Shown here: in pieces, positions 55,692 through 64,000 of the stretch | Layout of the letters: every line of letters begins with the position of its first letter | Position numbering within the stretch: position 1 is the stretch's first letter | Assembly: GCF_004342425.1 (NCBI RefSeq) | Contig: NZ_SLWQ01000002.1 | Coordinates: forward strand, 496,001-560,000 | Reading direction: 5' to 3' | Source of the DNA: Dokdonella fugitiva | GTDB lineage: Bacteria > Pseudomonadota > Gammaproteobacteria > Xanthomonadales > Rhodanobacteraceae | Length of the DNA: 64,000 nt | The notes under the pieces: generated by a model | Seen by the model: the letters and a program-made list of their open reading frames with translations, nothing else | Told to the model about the DNA's origin: nothing | Databases searched by the model: none | Translations under genes and position numbers: made by a program

Positions 55692-57113
55692 ATGAAACCC
55701 GCTCTCCAACTCCGCCTCGGCCAGTCGCTGGCCCTGACGCCGCAGCTGCAACAGGCGATCAGGCTGCTGCAGCTGTCGCGCATGGAGCTGGAGCTGGAGC
55801 TGAACACCGCGCTCGAATCGAACCCGCTGCTCGACATGGCCGAGGACGGTGGCGAAGGCGAGGACGGCGACGGCGAAGGCCTCGACGCGGTCGACGAGGC
55901 GCCCGCCGAGTCGGCCGATTCCGCCGAAGCGGACGAGCCGCTCGACCTCGACCTCGAACCCGATCCGACCGACTACCGCGGCAGCGGCTCGGGCGACGAG
56001 GACGGCCTCGAGCCGCAGGACGCCGAGATCGAGGACCTGCGCGACCACCTGCTCTGGCAGCTCAACCTCACGCCGATGTCGCCGCGTGACCGTGCGATCG
56101 CCACTGCGATCATCGAGGCGGTCGACGACGACGGCTATCTCGCCGAGAGCGACGACACGATCCGCGACGCGCTCGCCGCGCTGTACACCGTGACCTCCGA
56201 GGAAATCGAATCGGTGCGCCACCGCGTGCAGCACTTCGATCCGGTCGGCGTCGCCAGCCGCAACCTGCGCGAATGCCTCGCCGTGCAGCTGGATGCGTTC
56301 GACGTGCAGACGCCGGGCCTGTCGCTGGCGCAACTGCTCGTCGCCGATCATCTCGAAGCGCTCGCCCGGCAGGATCGCGCGCGCATCTGCCAGCGCCTGC
56401 AGACCGACGAGGCGGAGTTCGAAACCGCGCTCGCGCTGATCCGCTCGCTCGTGCCCAAGCCCGGCGGCGCCTTCGCGAGCACGAATGCCGAATACGTCGC
56501 GCCCGACGCGTACGCGCGCAAGGTCGGCGGCCGCTGGCAGGTCGCGCTCGCACCGGGCTGCCAGCCGCGCCTGGGCATCAACGAACACTACGCGAGCCTG
56601 ATCGCGAAGGCGCGCCGGGAGGACGCGAGTTACCTCAAGGGCCAGTTGCAGGAGGCGCGCTGGCTCATCAAGAGCCTCAAGACGCGCGCCGAAACGATGC
56701 TCAAGGTCGCCGGCGCGATCGTGCGCGCGCAGGAGGCGTTCCTCGAGTTCGGCCCGGAAGCGATGCGCCCGCTCGTGCTCAAGGACGTCGCCGACGAGAT
56801 CGGCATGCACGAATCGACGATCAGCCGCGTGACCACGCGCAAGTTCCTGCACACGCCGCGTGGTACGTTCGAATTCAAGTATTTCTTCTCGAGCGGCGTC
56901 GGCACCGTCGACGGCGGCGCCGCCTCGGCGACCGCGATCCAGGCGATGATCAAGCGCCTCATCGACGAGGAGCACGCGACACGGCCGTTGTCCGACCAGC
57001 TGCTCGCGACCGAGCTGAACCGCCGCGGCATCAACGTCGCGCGGCGCACGGTGGCGAAGTACCGCGAGGCGATGAACATTCCCTCATCGAACGACCGCAG
57101 CCGGCTTGGATGA
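55692..57113 (+). CDS. rpoN: RNA polymerase sigma-54 factor
   Basis: Directs RNA polymerase to -24/-12 promoters that need an enhancer-binding activator. The product has 473 residues. Region I is the Gln/Leu-rich LRLGQSLALTPQLQQAIRLL (6-25). Region II is an acidic stretch (about 55-110). The core-binding and helix-turn-helix regions follow, and the RpoN box is ARRTVAKYREAMNIP near the C-terminus. It starts at the canonical MKPALQLRLGQ without a clear Shine-Dalgarno sequence. It lies between lptB and hpf, the common proteobacterial order. Confidence 0.97.
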   Translation: MKPALQLRLGQSLALTPQLQQAIRLLQLSRMELELELNTALESNPLLDMAEDGGEGEDGDGEGLDAVDEAPAESADSAEADEPLDLDLEPDPTDYRGSGSGDEDGLEPQDAEIEDLRDHLLWQLNLTPMSPRDRAIATAIIEAVDDDGYLAESDDTIRDALAALYTVTSEEIESVRHRVQHFDPVGVASRNLRECLAVQLDAFDVQTPGLSLAQLLVADHLEALARQDRARICQRLQTDEAEFETALALIRSLVPKPGGAFASTNAEYVAPDAYARKVGGRWQVALAPGCQPRLGINEHYASLIAKARREDASYLKGQLQEARWLIKSLKTRAETMLKVAGAIVRAQEAFLEFGPEAMRPLVLKDVADEIGMHESTISRVTTRKFLHTPRGTFEFKYFFSSGVGTVDGGAASATAIQAMIKRLIDEEHATRPLSDQLLATELNRRGINVARRTVAKYREAMNIPSSNDRSRLG

Positions 57114-57271
57114 ACGCGCGGCACCACCACATTCCGCATTGGCAGCGGCGAAACGACGGAGGGAACGCAGGCAACGTATGAAGTGTCGAATGATGGAGCC
57201 GCACGCCCGAGCGACGCGCGGTGTTCTATTCGGGGCCCGGCGTCGCCGTGCCCGTCCATGAGGAGCCAGTC

Positions 57272-57592
57272 ATGCAGATCAACGTCAAGGGCCACCAGGT
57301 CGAAGTCACCGCCGCGTTGCGCGATTACGCCGCCGGCAAGTTCGAGCGCGTCACGCGCGTCTTCGACCAGCTGCATGACGTCACGGTCGTGCTCGGCATC
57401 GAGAAGCTGCTGCACAAGGCCGAGGTGACGATGCAGCTCTCGGGCAAGACCCTGCATGCGGACGCGACCGCGCCCGACATGTACGCGGCGATCGACGCAC
57501 TGGTCGACAAGGTCGAGACGCAACTGCGCAAGCACAAGGAGAAGCTGACCGACCACCACGCGGACACCGTGCGCGCGACGCGGTACAGTTGA
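57272..57592 (+). CDS. hpf: Ribosome hibernation-promoting factor (short HPF)
   Basis: Binds the decoding centre of the 30S subunit in stationary phase and helps form inactive 100S ribosomes. The product has 106 residues, one S30AE domain: MQINVKGHQVEVTAALRDYA, FERVTRVFDQLHDVTVVL and TAPDMYAAIDALVDKVETQL. GAGGAG upstream supports ATG 57272. It lies between rpoN and ptsN, as in most relatives. The 158 bases before it hold no recognised signal. Confidence 0.94.
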   Translation: MQINVKGHQVEVTAALRDYAAGKFERVTRVFDQLHDVTVVLGIEKLLHKAEVTMQLSGKTLHADATAPDMYAAIDALVDKVETQLRKHKEKLTDHHADTVRATRYS

Positions 57593-57623
57593 GTTTCATC
57601 CGCAACGGATTCCGCGCCCGCCC

Positions 57624-58079
57624 ATGCCATTCCTCGACTTGCTGCCCGCCGAGCGGGTGCGGACCGACCTTGCCGCGGCCGACAAGGGCGAACTGATCGA
57701 GCAGCTCGCACGGCTGCTCTCCGACGGCGTGGATCCTGCGGTCGCACGCGAGGCGCTCGCCGCGCGCGAGCGCCTCGGCAGCACTGGCCTCGGCCACGGC
57801 GTGGCGATTCCACACGGCCGCAGCGCGAAGATCGACGAGGCGCGCGCGGCCTTCGTGCGCCTCGCCACCCCGGTCGATTTCAGCGCCGACGACGGGCGCG
57901 CGGTCGACCTCGTCGCCGCGCTGCTCGTGCCGGCCCATTTCACCGACCAGCACCTCAAGTTGCTCGCCGAGCTCGCCGAGCTGTTCTCGGACGAGGCGAT
58001 CACGGCCGAGCTGCGCGCGGCGCCGGACGCGGCGACCTTGCGCGAGGTGCTGGAGCGAGGGCTGAGGGCCGAGGGCTGA
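57624..58079 (+). CDS. ptsN: Nitrogen PTS protein EIIA(Ntr)
   Basis: Receives phosphate from the PTS and acts as a regulator, for example of potassium transport and stress responses, not as a sugar transporter. The product has 151 residues. The phosphorylated His is H64 in [12 protein letters not shown]. The later block [18 protein letters not shown] is typical. The last residues (GLRAEG) are encoded by the start of a GGGCTGA array and are not family sequence. It is part of the rpoN-hpf-ptsN-hprK-rapZ cluster. Confidence 0.95.
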   Translation: MPFLDLLPAERVRTDLAAADKGELIEQLARLLSDGVDPAVAREALAARERLGSTGLGHGVAIPHGRSAKIDEARAAFVRLATPVDFSADDGRAVDLVAALLVPAHFTDQHLKLLAELAELFSDEAITAELRAAPDAATLREVLERGLRAEG

Positions 58080-58250
58080 GGGCAGAGGCCCCGAGGCAGC
58101 GCCGATCCCCGCTCCGCGGCTTGATCCGCCCTGCGGCTGCGGGCCGCGTTGCAACGACACGAGGCGACTGCAGCAGGCAATGCCTTACACTTTGCCATCG
58201 CCCGGACATGCGCGTGCCCATGGCCCCCAGCCCCCAGCCCCCAGCCCTCC
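58056..58250. repeat. Inverted GGGCTGA-type arrays between ptsN and hprK
   Basis: GAGGGCTGAGGGCCGAGGGC plus TGAGGGC (58057-58083) contains the ptsN stop codon. CAGCCCCCAGCCCCCAGCCC plus TCC (about 58228-58250) is the reverse-complement type, next to the hprK start. Together they can pair across about 140 bases. Nothing else is seen in this gap. Confidence 0.75.
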
Positions 58251-58257
58251 CGACCCC

Positions 58258-59211
58258 ATGGACCGCCTGACCGCGCGCCAGCTGTTCGACGCCGTCAGCG
58301 AGCGCCTGTCGCTGCGCTGGGCGGCCGGGCTGCGTGGCGAGCAGCGGGCGATCGACACCGGCGACACGCTCGAGCGGCGCCCGTCGCTGGTCGGCTACCT
58401 CAACATCATCTATCCGAACAAGGTGCAGATCGTCGGCACCGAGGAACTCAAGTACCTCGACGGCCTCGATTCGCGCCAGCGCTGGGAGACCGTCGAGAAG
58501 ATCATGGCCTACCAGCCGACCGCGCTGCTGGTGAGCAAGGACCAGGCCGTGCCGGCCGACCTGCGCCAGGCCGCGGAAGAGTCGAACACGCCGCTGTGGA
58601 TCAGCCCCAAGCGCGGGCACGAGCTGCTCACCTACCTGCAATACCAGCTCGCGCGCACGCTCGCGCGCCAGGTCACCCTGCACGGCGTGCTGATGGAGGT
58701 GTACTCGATCGGCGTGCTGATCACCGGCGAGAGCGGCACGGGCAAGAGCGAGCTCGCGCTGGAACTGCTCACGCGCGGCCATCGCCTCGTCGCCGACGAC
58801 GCGCCGGAATTCACCCTGATCGCCCCCGACGTCATCGACGGCACCTGTCCCGAGATGCTGCGCGACCTGCTCGAAGTGCGCGGCCTCGGCGTGCTCAACG
58901 TACGCGAGATGTTCGGCCATACCGCGGTGAAGCCGTCGAAATACCTGCGCCTGATCGTGCACCTCAAGCCGCAGAAGCTCGACGTGCCGCACGGCGACGC
59001 GATGACGCGCCTGACCGGCGACGTCGGCTACCGCGAGGTGCTCGACGTGCACGTGCCGCAGATCACGATCCCGGTCGCCCCGGGCCGCAACATCGCGGTG
59101 CTGGCGGAAGCCGCGGTGCGCAGCCACATGCTCAAGAGCAAGGGCTTCGATCCCGCGCAGACCTTCATCGACCGCCAGGCGCACCAGATGCGCCGACTGC
59201 CGCCATGGTAG
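58258..59211 (+). CDS. hprK: HPr kinase/phosphorylase
   Basis: Phosphorylates Ser46 of HPr and removes that phosphate, linking carbon status to regulation. The product has 317 residues. An N-terminal domain is followed by the P-loop [14 protein letters not shown] (about 158-171) and the signature [16 protein letters not shown]. The partner HPr at 60745 keeps Ser46. In proteobacteria it usually occurs with a regulatory PTS, as here. The start is ATG 58258; the longer frame upstream runs into the CAGCCCC repeat. It overlaps rapZ by seven bases. Confidence 0.95.
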   Translation: MDRLTARQLFDAVSERLSLRWAAGLRGEQRAIDTGDTLERRPSLVGYLNIIYPNKVQIVGTEELKYLDGLDSRQRWETVEKIMAYQPTALLVSKDQAVPADLRQAAEESNTPLWISPKRGHELLTYLQYQLARTLARQVTLHGVLMEVYSIGVLITGESGTGKSELALELLTRGHRLVADDAPEFTLIAPDVIDGTCPEMLRDLLEVRGLGVLNVREMFGHTAVKPSKYLRLIVHLKPQKLDVPHGDAMTRLTGDVGYREVLDVHVPQITIPVAPGRNIAVLAEAAVRSHMLKSKGFDPAQTFIDRQAHQMRRLPPW

Positions 59212-60113
59212 ACACCGCGACCACGACCACGCCGGGCGAAACGCCGCACGCCAACGGCCCCGACCAGCTCATCGTCGTGAGCGGCCTGTCGGGGTCGGGC
59301 AAGACGGTCGCGCTGCGCACGCTCGAGGACCTCGGCTACTACTGCGTCGACAACCTGCCCGCGGCGCTGATGCCCGCGTTCGTGCAGGCGCTGTCGCATT
59401 CGACGGTCGGCCACCGCAAGCTCGCGGTCGGCGTCGACGTGCGCAATCGCGCCGAGAACCTCAACCGCCTGCCGCAGATCCTCGCCGAGCTCGCGCGCTC
59501 GGACATCGGCTACCGGCTCGTGTTCCTCGACACGCGTGACGAGGTGCTGATCAAGCGCTATTCGGAGACGCGCCGTCGCCACCCGTTGTCGGTCGACGGC
59601 CTCGGCCTCGCCGAGGCGATCGCCGAGGAACGCCGCCTGCTCAAGCCGATGCTCGCGCTCGCCGACCGCGTCGTCGACACGAGTGACCTGAACGTGCACC
59701 AGTTGCGCCGCCTCGTCATCACCGAGATGGGGCTGACACCGGGCGCGATGACCCTGCTGTTTGAATCGTTCGCCTACCGCCGCGGCGTGCCGACGGACGC
59801 CGATTTCGTGTTCGACGCACGCTGCCTGCCCAACCCGCACTGGGATTCGAAACTGCGCCCGCTGTCGGGCAAGGACGCGCCGGTGCGTGAATGGCTCGAG
59901 TCCAAGCCCGAGGTGAAGCAGTTCGGCGACGACCTGCTCGCCTTCCTCGACCGCTGGTTGCCGCGCTTCGAGGCGGACGGTCGCAGCTATGTGACGATCT
60001 GTCTCGGCTGCACCGGCGGCCGGCACCGCTCGGTGTATCTTGCCGAGCGCCTCGCCGAGCAACTGCGCCAGCGTTACGGCCAGGTGCTGACGTATCACCG
60101 GGAGATGGAGTGA
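59205..60113 (+). CDS. rapZ: RNase adapter protein RapZ
   Basis: In E. coli this protein senses glucosamine-6-phosphate and targets the small RNA GlmZ for cleavage by RNase E, controlling GlmS and so UDP-GlcNAc supply. The product has 302 residues. The Walker A is [19 protein letters not shown], with GYYCVDNLP next and DVRNR as the Walker B-like block. The C-terminal domain has [13 protein letters not shown] and [19 protein letters not shown]. The start ATG lies inside the last codons of hprK. No GlmZ-like RNA was seen in the window. Confidence 0.95.
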   Translation: MVDTATTTTPGETPHANGPDQLIVVSGLSGSGKTVALRTLEDLGYYCVDNLPAALMPAFVQALSHSTVGHRKLAVGVDVRNRAENLNRLPQILAELARSDIGYRLVFLDTRDEVLIKRYSETRRRHPLSVDGLGLAEAIAEERRLLKPMLALADRVVDTSDLNVHQLRRLVITEMGLTPGAMTLLFESFAYRRGVPTDADFVFDARCLPNPHWDSKLRPLSGKDAPVREWLESKPEVKQFGDDLLAFLDRWLPRFEADGRSYVTICLGCTGGRHRSVYLAERLAEQLRQRYGQVLTYHREME

Positions 60114-60118
60114 TGAGA

Positions 60119-60234
60119 GCCGGGAATGGGGAATGGGGAATCGAGAATGGTTCAAAGCGAATGGCTGGCGCGCCCACGCCAGCGTCGGATCGCGACATGC
60201 TTTTCCCATTCCCCATTCCCCATTCCCCATTCCC
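60119..60234. repeat. Inverted GGGAATGG array between rapZ and the EIIA gene
   Basis: CGGGAATGGGGAATGGGG on the left (60121-60138) and CCCATTCCCCATTCCCC repeats on the right (60205-60234), with a loop of about 55 bases. Same units as the arrays at 51.4 and 53.0 kb. Confidence 0.8.
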
Positions 60235-60252
60235 GGCACGCGGAGCGTGCCC

Positions 60253-60645
60253 ATGAGCGTCGGCGTCCTCCTCATGACCCACGAATCGATGGGGGCCGCG
60301 CTCGTGAGTGCGGCACGCCATGTGCTCGGCCGCCTGCCGCTGCCGGTCGAGGTGCAGGAAGTCGCCGCGAACGCCGATCCCGACCAGATGCTGCGCGCGG
60401 CGGCGGCCAACGCGCGCGATCTCGATCACGGCGACGGCGTGCTCGTGCTGTCCGACCTCTACGGGGCGACGCCGTGCAATATCGCCCAGCGCCTGCCCGA
60501 CCTCGGCGTGCGCATGCACTGCGTGTCGGGATTGAACCTGCCGATGCTGCTGCGTGTCCTCAACTACCCGGAACAGTCGCTCGACGAACTCGCGCAGACC
60601 GCCGCCAGCGGCGGCCGCGGCGGCATCGTCGTCGACAACCCCTGA
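60253..60645 (+). CDS. Mannose-family PTS component EIIA
   Basis: Accepts phosphate from HPr on H10 (SVGVLLMTHESMG). The product has 130 residues and is a single EIIA(Man) domain: DPDQMLRAAAANA, GDGVLVLSDLYGATPCNIA and VSGLNLPMLLRVLNYP are the active-site surroundings. No EIIB, EIIC or EIID gene follows, so it cannot form a transporter by itself and is likely regulatory, as in other proteobacteria with this cluster. The ATG at 60253 starts the domain exactly. Confidence 0.92.
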   Translation: MSVGVLLMTHESMGAALVSAARHVLGRLPLPVEVQEVAANADPDQMLRAAAANARDLDHGDGVLVLSDLYGATPCNIAQRLPDLGVRMHCVSGLNLPMLLRVLNYPEQSLDELAQTAASGGRGGIVVDNP

Positions 60646-60699
60646 CCGGGGCCGACGTCCCGCCCTTGCCCCGGCGACCACCCGCCCACATCACTGCCC

Positions 60700-60739
60700 G
60701 GCCCTCAGCCCTCAGCTCTCAGCCCTCAGCCCTCAGCCC
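60700..60739. repeat. Tandem GCCCTCA heptamer array before ptsH
   Basis: GCCCTCAGCCCTCAGCTCTC then AGCCCTCAGCCCTCAGCCC: five to six 7-base units ending five bases before the HPr start codon, where a Shine-Dalgarno sequence would be expected. The complementary orientation (GGGCTGA) is at 58.06 kb. Confidence 0.8.
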
Positions 60740-60744
60740 AAACC

Positions 60745-61014
60745 ATGCTCGAAAAGGACATCACGATCAGCAACAAACTGGGACTGCATGCGCGCGCGTC
60801 GGCCAAGCTCGTGCAGGCGCTGCACGCGTTCCAGGCCAGTGCGTTCATCGCGTGCCGCGGCAAGGAAGTCAATGCGAAGAGCATCATGGGCGTGATGATG
60901 CTCGCCGCCGGGCTCGGCACGCCGATCCGCCTGCGCACCGACGGCGTCGACGAGCAGGCGGCGATGGATGCGATGGTCGACCTGTTCGAGCGCAAGTTCG
61001 ACGAAGGCCAGTAG
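60745..61014 (+). CDS. ptsH: Phosphocarrier protein HPr
   Basis: Carries phosphate from enzyme I to EIIA proteins. The product has 89 residues. H15 (NKLGLHARASAKL) is the phosphorylation site and S46 (KSIMGVMML) is the HprK target. The latter is intact, consistent with hprK in the same cluster. A heptamer repeat replaces the usual ribosome-binding region. ptsI follows after 122 bases. Confidence 0.96.
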   Translation: MLEKDITISNKLGLHARASAKLVQALHAFQASAFIACRGKEVNAKSIMGVMMLAAGLGTPIRLRTDGVDEQAAMDAMVDLFERKFDEGQ

Positions 61015-61136
61015 AAAAACCGCCCTAGCGGCACGGCATGCCGCGAAGGCCCGCCGCAGCGACCCTGCGGCAAGGATGCGGATCGGCGCGGCGATCGTCG
61101 CGCGGATGTCTCTTCGACACGGAGGATGGAAAGCGC

Positions 61137-62873
61137 GTGCGACTCGTACTGACCGGCCTCGGCGCATCGCGCGGCATGGCGCTCGGTCGCGCACGCCTCG
61201 AACAACCGAGCCGCTACCTCGTCGATGACCGCCCGCTCGCCGAAGCCGAAGTCGACGCCGAGGTCGAGCGCCTCAGGCAGGCGATCGCCGCCGCGCGCGA
61301 GGAGCTCGCGCTGCTGCGCGAGAAGGTGCACGGCGCGATGGCGCGCGAAGTCGCCGAGTTCATCGACGCGCACAGCCTCATGCTCGCCGACCGCGAGCTG
61401 ACCAGCGGCCTGTTCGACCTCATCCGCATCGGCCGCTACCGCGCGAGTGCCGCGCTCAAGATGCAGAAGGACCGTCTCGTCGCCGTGTTCGAGGCGATGG
61501 ACGACCCCTACCTGCGCAGCCGCAAGGAGGACGTCGAGCACGTCATCGCGCGCGTGCAGGCCGGGCTCTCGCGCGAGTCGAGCCGCGCCGAGCGCCAGCT
61601 CGCCTCGCGCGTCGGCGAGATCCTCATCAGCGACTCGGTCGCGCCGTCCGAGCTAGTGCCGCTGGCCGAGCACGGCGTGCTCGGCGTCGTACTCACCTCC
61701 GGCAGCCAGGTGTCGCACAGCGCGATCCTCGCGCGCTCGCTGCGCCTGCCGATGATCGTCGCCGCACACGACGCGCTCGCGCGCATCCAGGACGACGACC
61801 TCATCCTCGTCGATGGCGACCGCGGCGAAGCGATCGTGCACCCGGCGGCACCCGACCTCGCGCGTTATCGCGCCTGGCAGCGCGAGATGGCGCAGAAGGG
61901 CAAGCGCCTCGCGCTGCTGCGCGATGCCGAGACGCGCACGCTCGACGGCGTGCCGATCGCGCTCCATGCGAACGCGGAATCCGCGGCCGACATCGCCCAG
62001 GCCCGCGCCTGCGGCGCCGCCGGCATCGGGCTCTACCGCACGGAATTCCTGTTCCTGCAGCGGCGCGAAGTGCCCGACGAGGACGAGCAGTTCCTCTGCT
62101 ACCGCGACCTCGTACTCGGCATGGGCGGCCTGCCGGTGACGATCCGCACGCTCGACCTCGGTGCCGACAAGGCCGATTCGAGCGGACTCGTGCTCGACGA
62201 CGAGGAGAACCCCGCGCTCGGCGTGCGCGGCGTGCGCCTGTCGCTGCGCCATCCGCAGCTCATGCGCACGCAGCTGCGAGCGATCCTGCGCGCGTCCGCC
62301 TACGGCCCGGTGCGCGTGCTCGTGCCGATGGTTTCGGCCGCGGAGGAAATGGCCAGCGTGCGCCACCTGCTGCGCGACTGCGCGCGCGACCTGCGTTCGG
62401 CCGGCCACGAGATCGCCGAGAATGTCGAGCTCGGCGCGATGATCGAGGTGCCGGCCGCGGCGATCGCCCTGCAGGGCATGATCCGCTCACTCGACTTCGT
62501 CGCGATCGGTACCAACGATCTCGTGCAGTACACGCTCGCGGTCGATCGCAACAACGACCAGCTCGCCAACCTCTACGACCCGCTCCACCCGGCCGTGCTG
62601 AAGCTCCTCGCGCAGACGATCGCGTGCGCGCGGCGCGCCGGCAAGCGCGTCACGCTGTGCGGCGAGATGGCCGGCGACCGCCGCTACACCGCCCTGCTGC
62701 TCGCGCTCGGTCTCACCGATTTCAGCATGCACCCGGCCGTGCTGCTGGAGATCCGCGAGGCGATCATCGGCCTCGACTGCGCCGCCGCGCGTGCGCAGGC
62801 GAAGGCGCTGCTGCGTGCGCCCACGCGCGAACGCATCGGCCGCGTGCTCGCGCGCATGGGTACCACCCCGTAG
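61137..62873 (+). CDS. ptsI: PTS enzyme I (phosphoenolpyruvate-protein phosphotransferase)
   Basis: Takes phosphate from phosphoenolpyruvate onto H194 (GSQVSHSAILARSLRLP) and passes it to HPr. The product has 578 residues (E. coli 575). The N-terminal HPr-binding helices, the phospho-His domain and the C-terminal PEP domain are complete: LYRTEFLFLQR, RTLDLGADKADSS, AIGTNDLVQYTLAVDR and TLCGEMAGD, the last with the catalytic Cys. I start at GTG 61137 (MRLVLTGLGASRGMALGRA) with GGAGGA upstream; the frame extends further without family similarity. Last gene of the PTS cluster. Confidence 0.95.
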   Translation: MRLVLTGLGASRGMALGRARLEQPSRYLVDDRPLAEAEVDAEVERLRQAIAAAREELALLREKVHGAMAREVAEFIDAHSLMLADRELTSGLFDLIRIGRYRASAALKMQKDRLVAVFEAMDDPYLRSRKEDVEHVIARVQAGLSRESSRAERQLASRVGEILISDSVAPSELVPLAEHGVLGVVLTSGSQVSHSAILARSLRLPMIVAAHDALARIQDDDLILVDGDRGEAIVHPAAPDLARYRAWQREMAQKGKRLALLRDAETRTLDGVPIALHANAESAADIAQARACGAAGIGLYRTEFLFLQRREVPDEDEQFLCYRDLVLGMGGLPVTIRTLDLGADKADSSGLVLDDEENPALGVRGVRLSLRHPQLMRTQLRAILRASAYGPVRVLVPMVSAAEEMASVRHLLRDCARDLRSAGHEIAENVELGAMIEVPAAAIALQGMIRSLDFVAIGTNDLVQYTLAVDRNNDQLANLYDPLHPAVLKLLAQTIACARRAGKRVTLCGEMAGDRRYTALLLALGLTDFSMHPAVLLEIREAIIGLDCAAARAQAKALLRAPTRERIGRVLARMGTTP

Positions 62874-63159
62874 GGCACGTCGAGCGATCCAGGGCGGGTC
62901 GAGCGCGCAGCGCGAGTCCCGCCCGGGCTGCCGCTGCGTCACGACGAGCCCCGCACTCCAGTGCTTTTCCACGGTGTGCCCGGTGTGCTTCGTGTTCCAG
63001 TCCTTCCGCTCGGCCCCATCGCAAGCGGCGGCACGCGCTGCGCGCGTACCGCCCTACGAGGCATCGGGGCGTAACCGCGGTCGAGCACGCAACGTGGGCG
63101 TCCTCCAACACGGCAGAAGGCCATGCCACACGGCCTGCCACATGGCATCATGTGCACTT
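62874..63159. other. 286-base intergenic region after ptsI
   Basis: No gene is supported. GGGCGGG (62892-62898) and CCCGCCC (62920s) can pair but no T-run follows. GTGTGCCCGGTGTGCTTCGT plus GTTCCAG near 62970-63000 is a fragment of the 9-bp-unit element seen at 18.4 and 47.2 kb. A promoter for the next gene should lie here; I see no clear one. Confidence 0.4.
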
Positions 63160-64000
63160 ATGTCCGATTCCCCCTTGTCCCGGTGCATCGATGCGCGCGT
63201 CCTCGCGGACGCCGGCCGCCACGCCGCCGCGTTCGCGCGGCGCGAACCGTTCCGCCACGTCGTCATCGACGGCTTCTTCGATGCGGACTACGCCGCGGCG
63301 CTGCTCGCGCAGTTCCCCGCATTCGAGCGCGGCAATGCGCGCAACGAGGCCGGCGAACTCGGCGGCAAGTCGACGATCGAGCGCATCCGCGGCCTCGGCG
63401 AGCCGTACGCGCAGCTCGACGACCTGATCCGCACGCCGGACTTCCTCGGCCTCGTCGGTCGCATCACCGGCATCCCCGACCTGCTCTACGACGCCGACTA
63501 TTTCGGCGGCGGCACGCACGAGAACCGCGAAGGCCAGGATCTCGACCCGCACGTCGACTTCAACCGCCACCCGCGCGAGCCGTGGCATCGCCGCCTCAAC
63601 CTCATCGTCTACCTCAATCCGGAATGGGAGGACGGTTGGGGCGGCTCGCTCGAACTGCATTCCGACCCGCGCTCGCCGGACGACCGCGTGACGCTCGTCA
63701 CGCCGCTGTTCAACCGCTGCGTGATCTTCGAGACGACCGAATGGAGCTGGCACGGCTTCAGCCGCATCACCCTGCCGCCGGACCGGCGCGCGCTGTCGCG
63801 CAAGTCGATCGCGCTGTACTTCTACACGCGCGAACGGCCCGCCGAGGAACTCGCCGACACGCACTCGACCATCTACGTCGACCGTCCGCTGCCCGCACGC
63901 TTCCGCGCCGGACTCACGCTCGACGAACGCGACGTCGAGGAGTTGCGCGTCCTGCTCGCGCGCCGCGACCAGCACAACCAGCGCCTGTACCGCGACATCA
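63160..64000 (+). CDS. 2OG-Fe(II) oxygenase family protein (cut by the right edge)
   Basis: An open frame from ATG 63160 to the window end (280 codons seen). It has the double-stranded beta-helix of 2-oxoglutarate/Fe(II) oxygenases. FRHVVIDGFFDADYAAALL opens the domain. The iron ligands are His and Asp in LDPHVDFNRHP, with the distal His in WSWHGFSRI and an Arg nearby for 2-oxoglutarate. Conserved RLNLIVYLNPEWEDGWGGSLEL lies between. Such enzymes hydroxylate proteins, amino acids or lipids; the substrate is unknown. The part after residue 240 (RFRAGLTLDERDVEELRVLL) may start a second, helical domain. No signal peptide. Confidence 0.85.
   Translation, partial: MSDSPLSRCIDARVLADAGRHAAAFARREPFRHVVIDGFFDADYAAALLAQFPAFERGNARNEAGELGGKSTIERIRGLGEPYAQLDDLIRTPDFLGLVGRITGIPDLLYDADYFGGGTHENREGQDLDPHVDFNRHPREPWHRRLNLIVYLNPEWEDGWGGSLELHSDPRSPDDRVTLVTPLFNRCVIFETTEWSWHGFSRITLPPDRRALSRKSIALYFYTRERPAEELADTHSTIYVDRPLPARFRAGLTLDERDVEELRVLLARRDQHNQRLYRDI

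Noticed and set aside
62888..62930. Intrinsic terminator after ptsI
   Set aside because: GGGCGGG and CCCGCCC can pair, but the inner stem does not continue and no T-run follows.

Overview
The window is high-GC proteobacterial DNA (GC-rich third codon positions, dense coding on both strands, many overlapping or nearly touching genes). Gene content points to a gammaproteobacterium of the Xanthomonadales/Lysobacterales. The main pointers are the block kdsD-kdsC-lptC-lptA-lptB-rpoN-hpf-ptsN-hprK-rapZ-EIIA(man)-ptsH-ptsI, the block hda / perM-like / pgsA-like / DUF2066 facing purM-purN, and a RegB/RegA-type pair beside a CpxA/CpxR-type pair. I think of Rhodanobacteraceae such as Dokdonella because three secreted proteins end in an Asp-Gly-Phe-Glu/Asp tail, but that placement is inference. 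No rRNA, tRNA, CRISPR, prophage or integrase was seen.

Layout. 1-3.9 kb: the tail of a retropepsin-like protease, then thyA, lgt, rlmI and a REP-associated transposase on the minus strand. 4.0-9.2 kb: a YyaL-type thioredoxin-domain protein and a large secreted protein with two PKD and two pre-peptidase C-terminal domains, closed by a strong terminator. 9.5-19.8 kb, all minus strand: a ferritin-like/Fer4/CDGSH fusion, an acetamidase/formamidase homologue, a KTSC protein, a lipoprotein, an aldo-keto reductase, a zinc alcohol dehydrogenase, two TPM proteins with LemA, TerC and dgkA. 19.9-24.7 kb, plus: a PAP2 phosphatase and two different two-component systems. 24.8-29.4 kb: two secreted beta-helix proteins back to back. 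29.4-34.9 kb, minus: a three-gene overlapping operon (HipA-like kinase, DUF3037, AlkZ-like glycosylase), a periplasmic M3 peptidase and a TesA-like esterase. 34.9-38.2 kb, plus: the ybbA-ybbP ABC transporter, whose start codon overlaps that of tesA. 38.2-40.7 kb: a broken, internally inverted glycosyltransferase relic, a Tat-exported M24 peptidase and a DUF486 membrane protein. 40.7-45.1 kb, minus: a third beta-helix protein, then DUF2066, pgsA-like, perM-like and hda. 45.3-50 kb, plus: purM, purN, a DUF3108 protein and two related secreted proteins of unknown function. 50.2-51.8 kb, minus: murA and ibaG. 52.0-62.9 kb, plus: LPS Kdo synthesis and transport, sigma-54 and a regulatory PTS with no sugar permease. 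The right edge cuts a 2OG-Fe(II) oxygenase.

How genes work together. KdsD/KdsC make Kdo, and LptC/LptA/LptB are three of the parts that carry finished LPS across the periplasm. MurA, IbaG and Lgt also belong to envelope assembly. RapZ in other bacteria controls GlmS and so UDP-GlcNAc supply, which links the PTS block to envelope synthesis. PtsI, HPr, a mannose-type EIIA, PtsN and HprK form a phosphorelay that looks regulatory rather than transporting. PurM and PurN are consecutive-pathway purine enzymes.

The intergenic DNA is unusually structured: REP-like palindromes of several families (with a resident RAYT transposase gene), inverted arrays of 7-9 bp units placed inside operons, and a dispersed long hairpin built on a 9-bp unit. 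The most unusual protein features are the shared C-terminal DGFE/DGFD tail and the diiron-like plus multi-FeS fusion protein.
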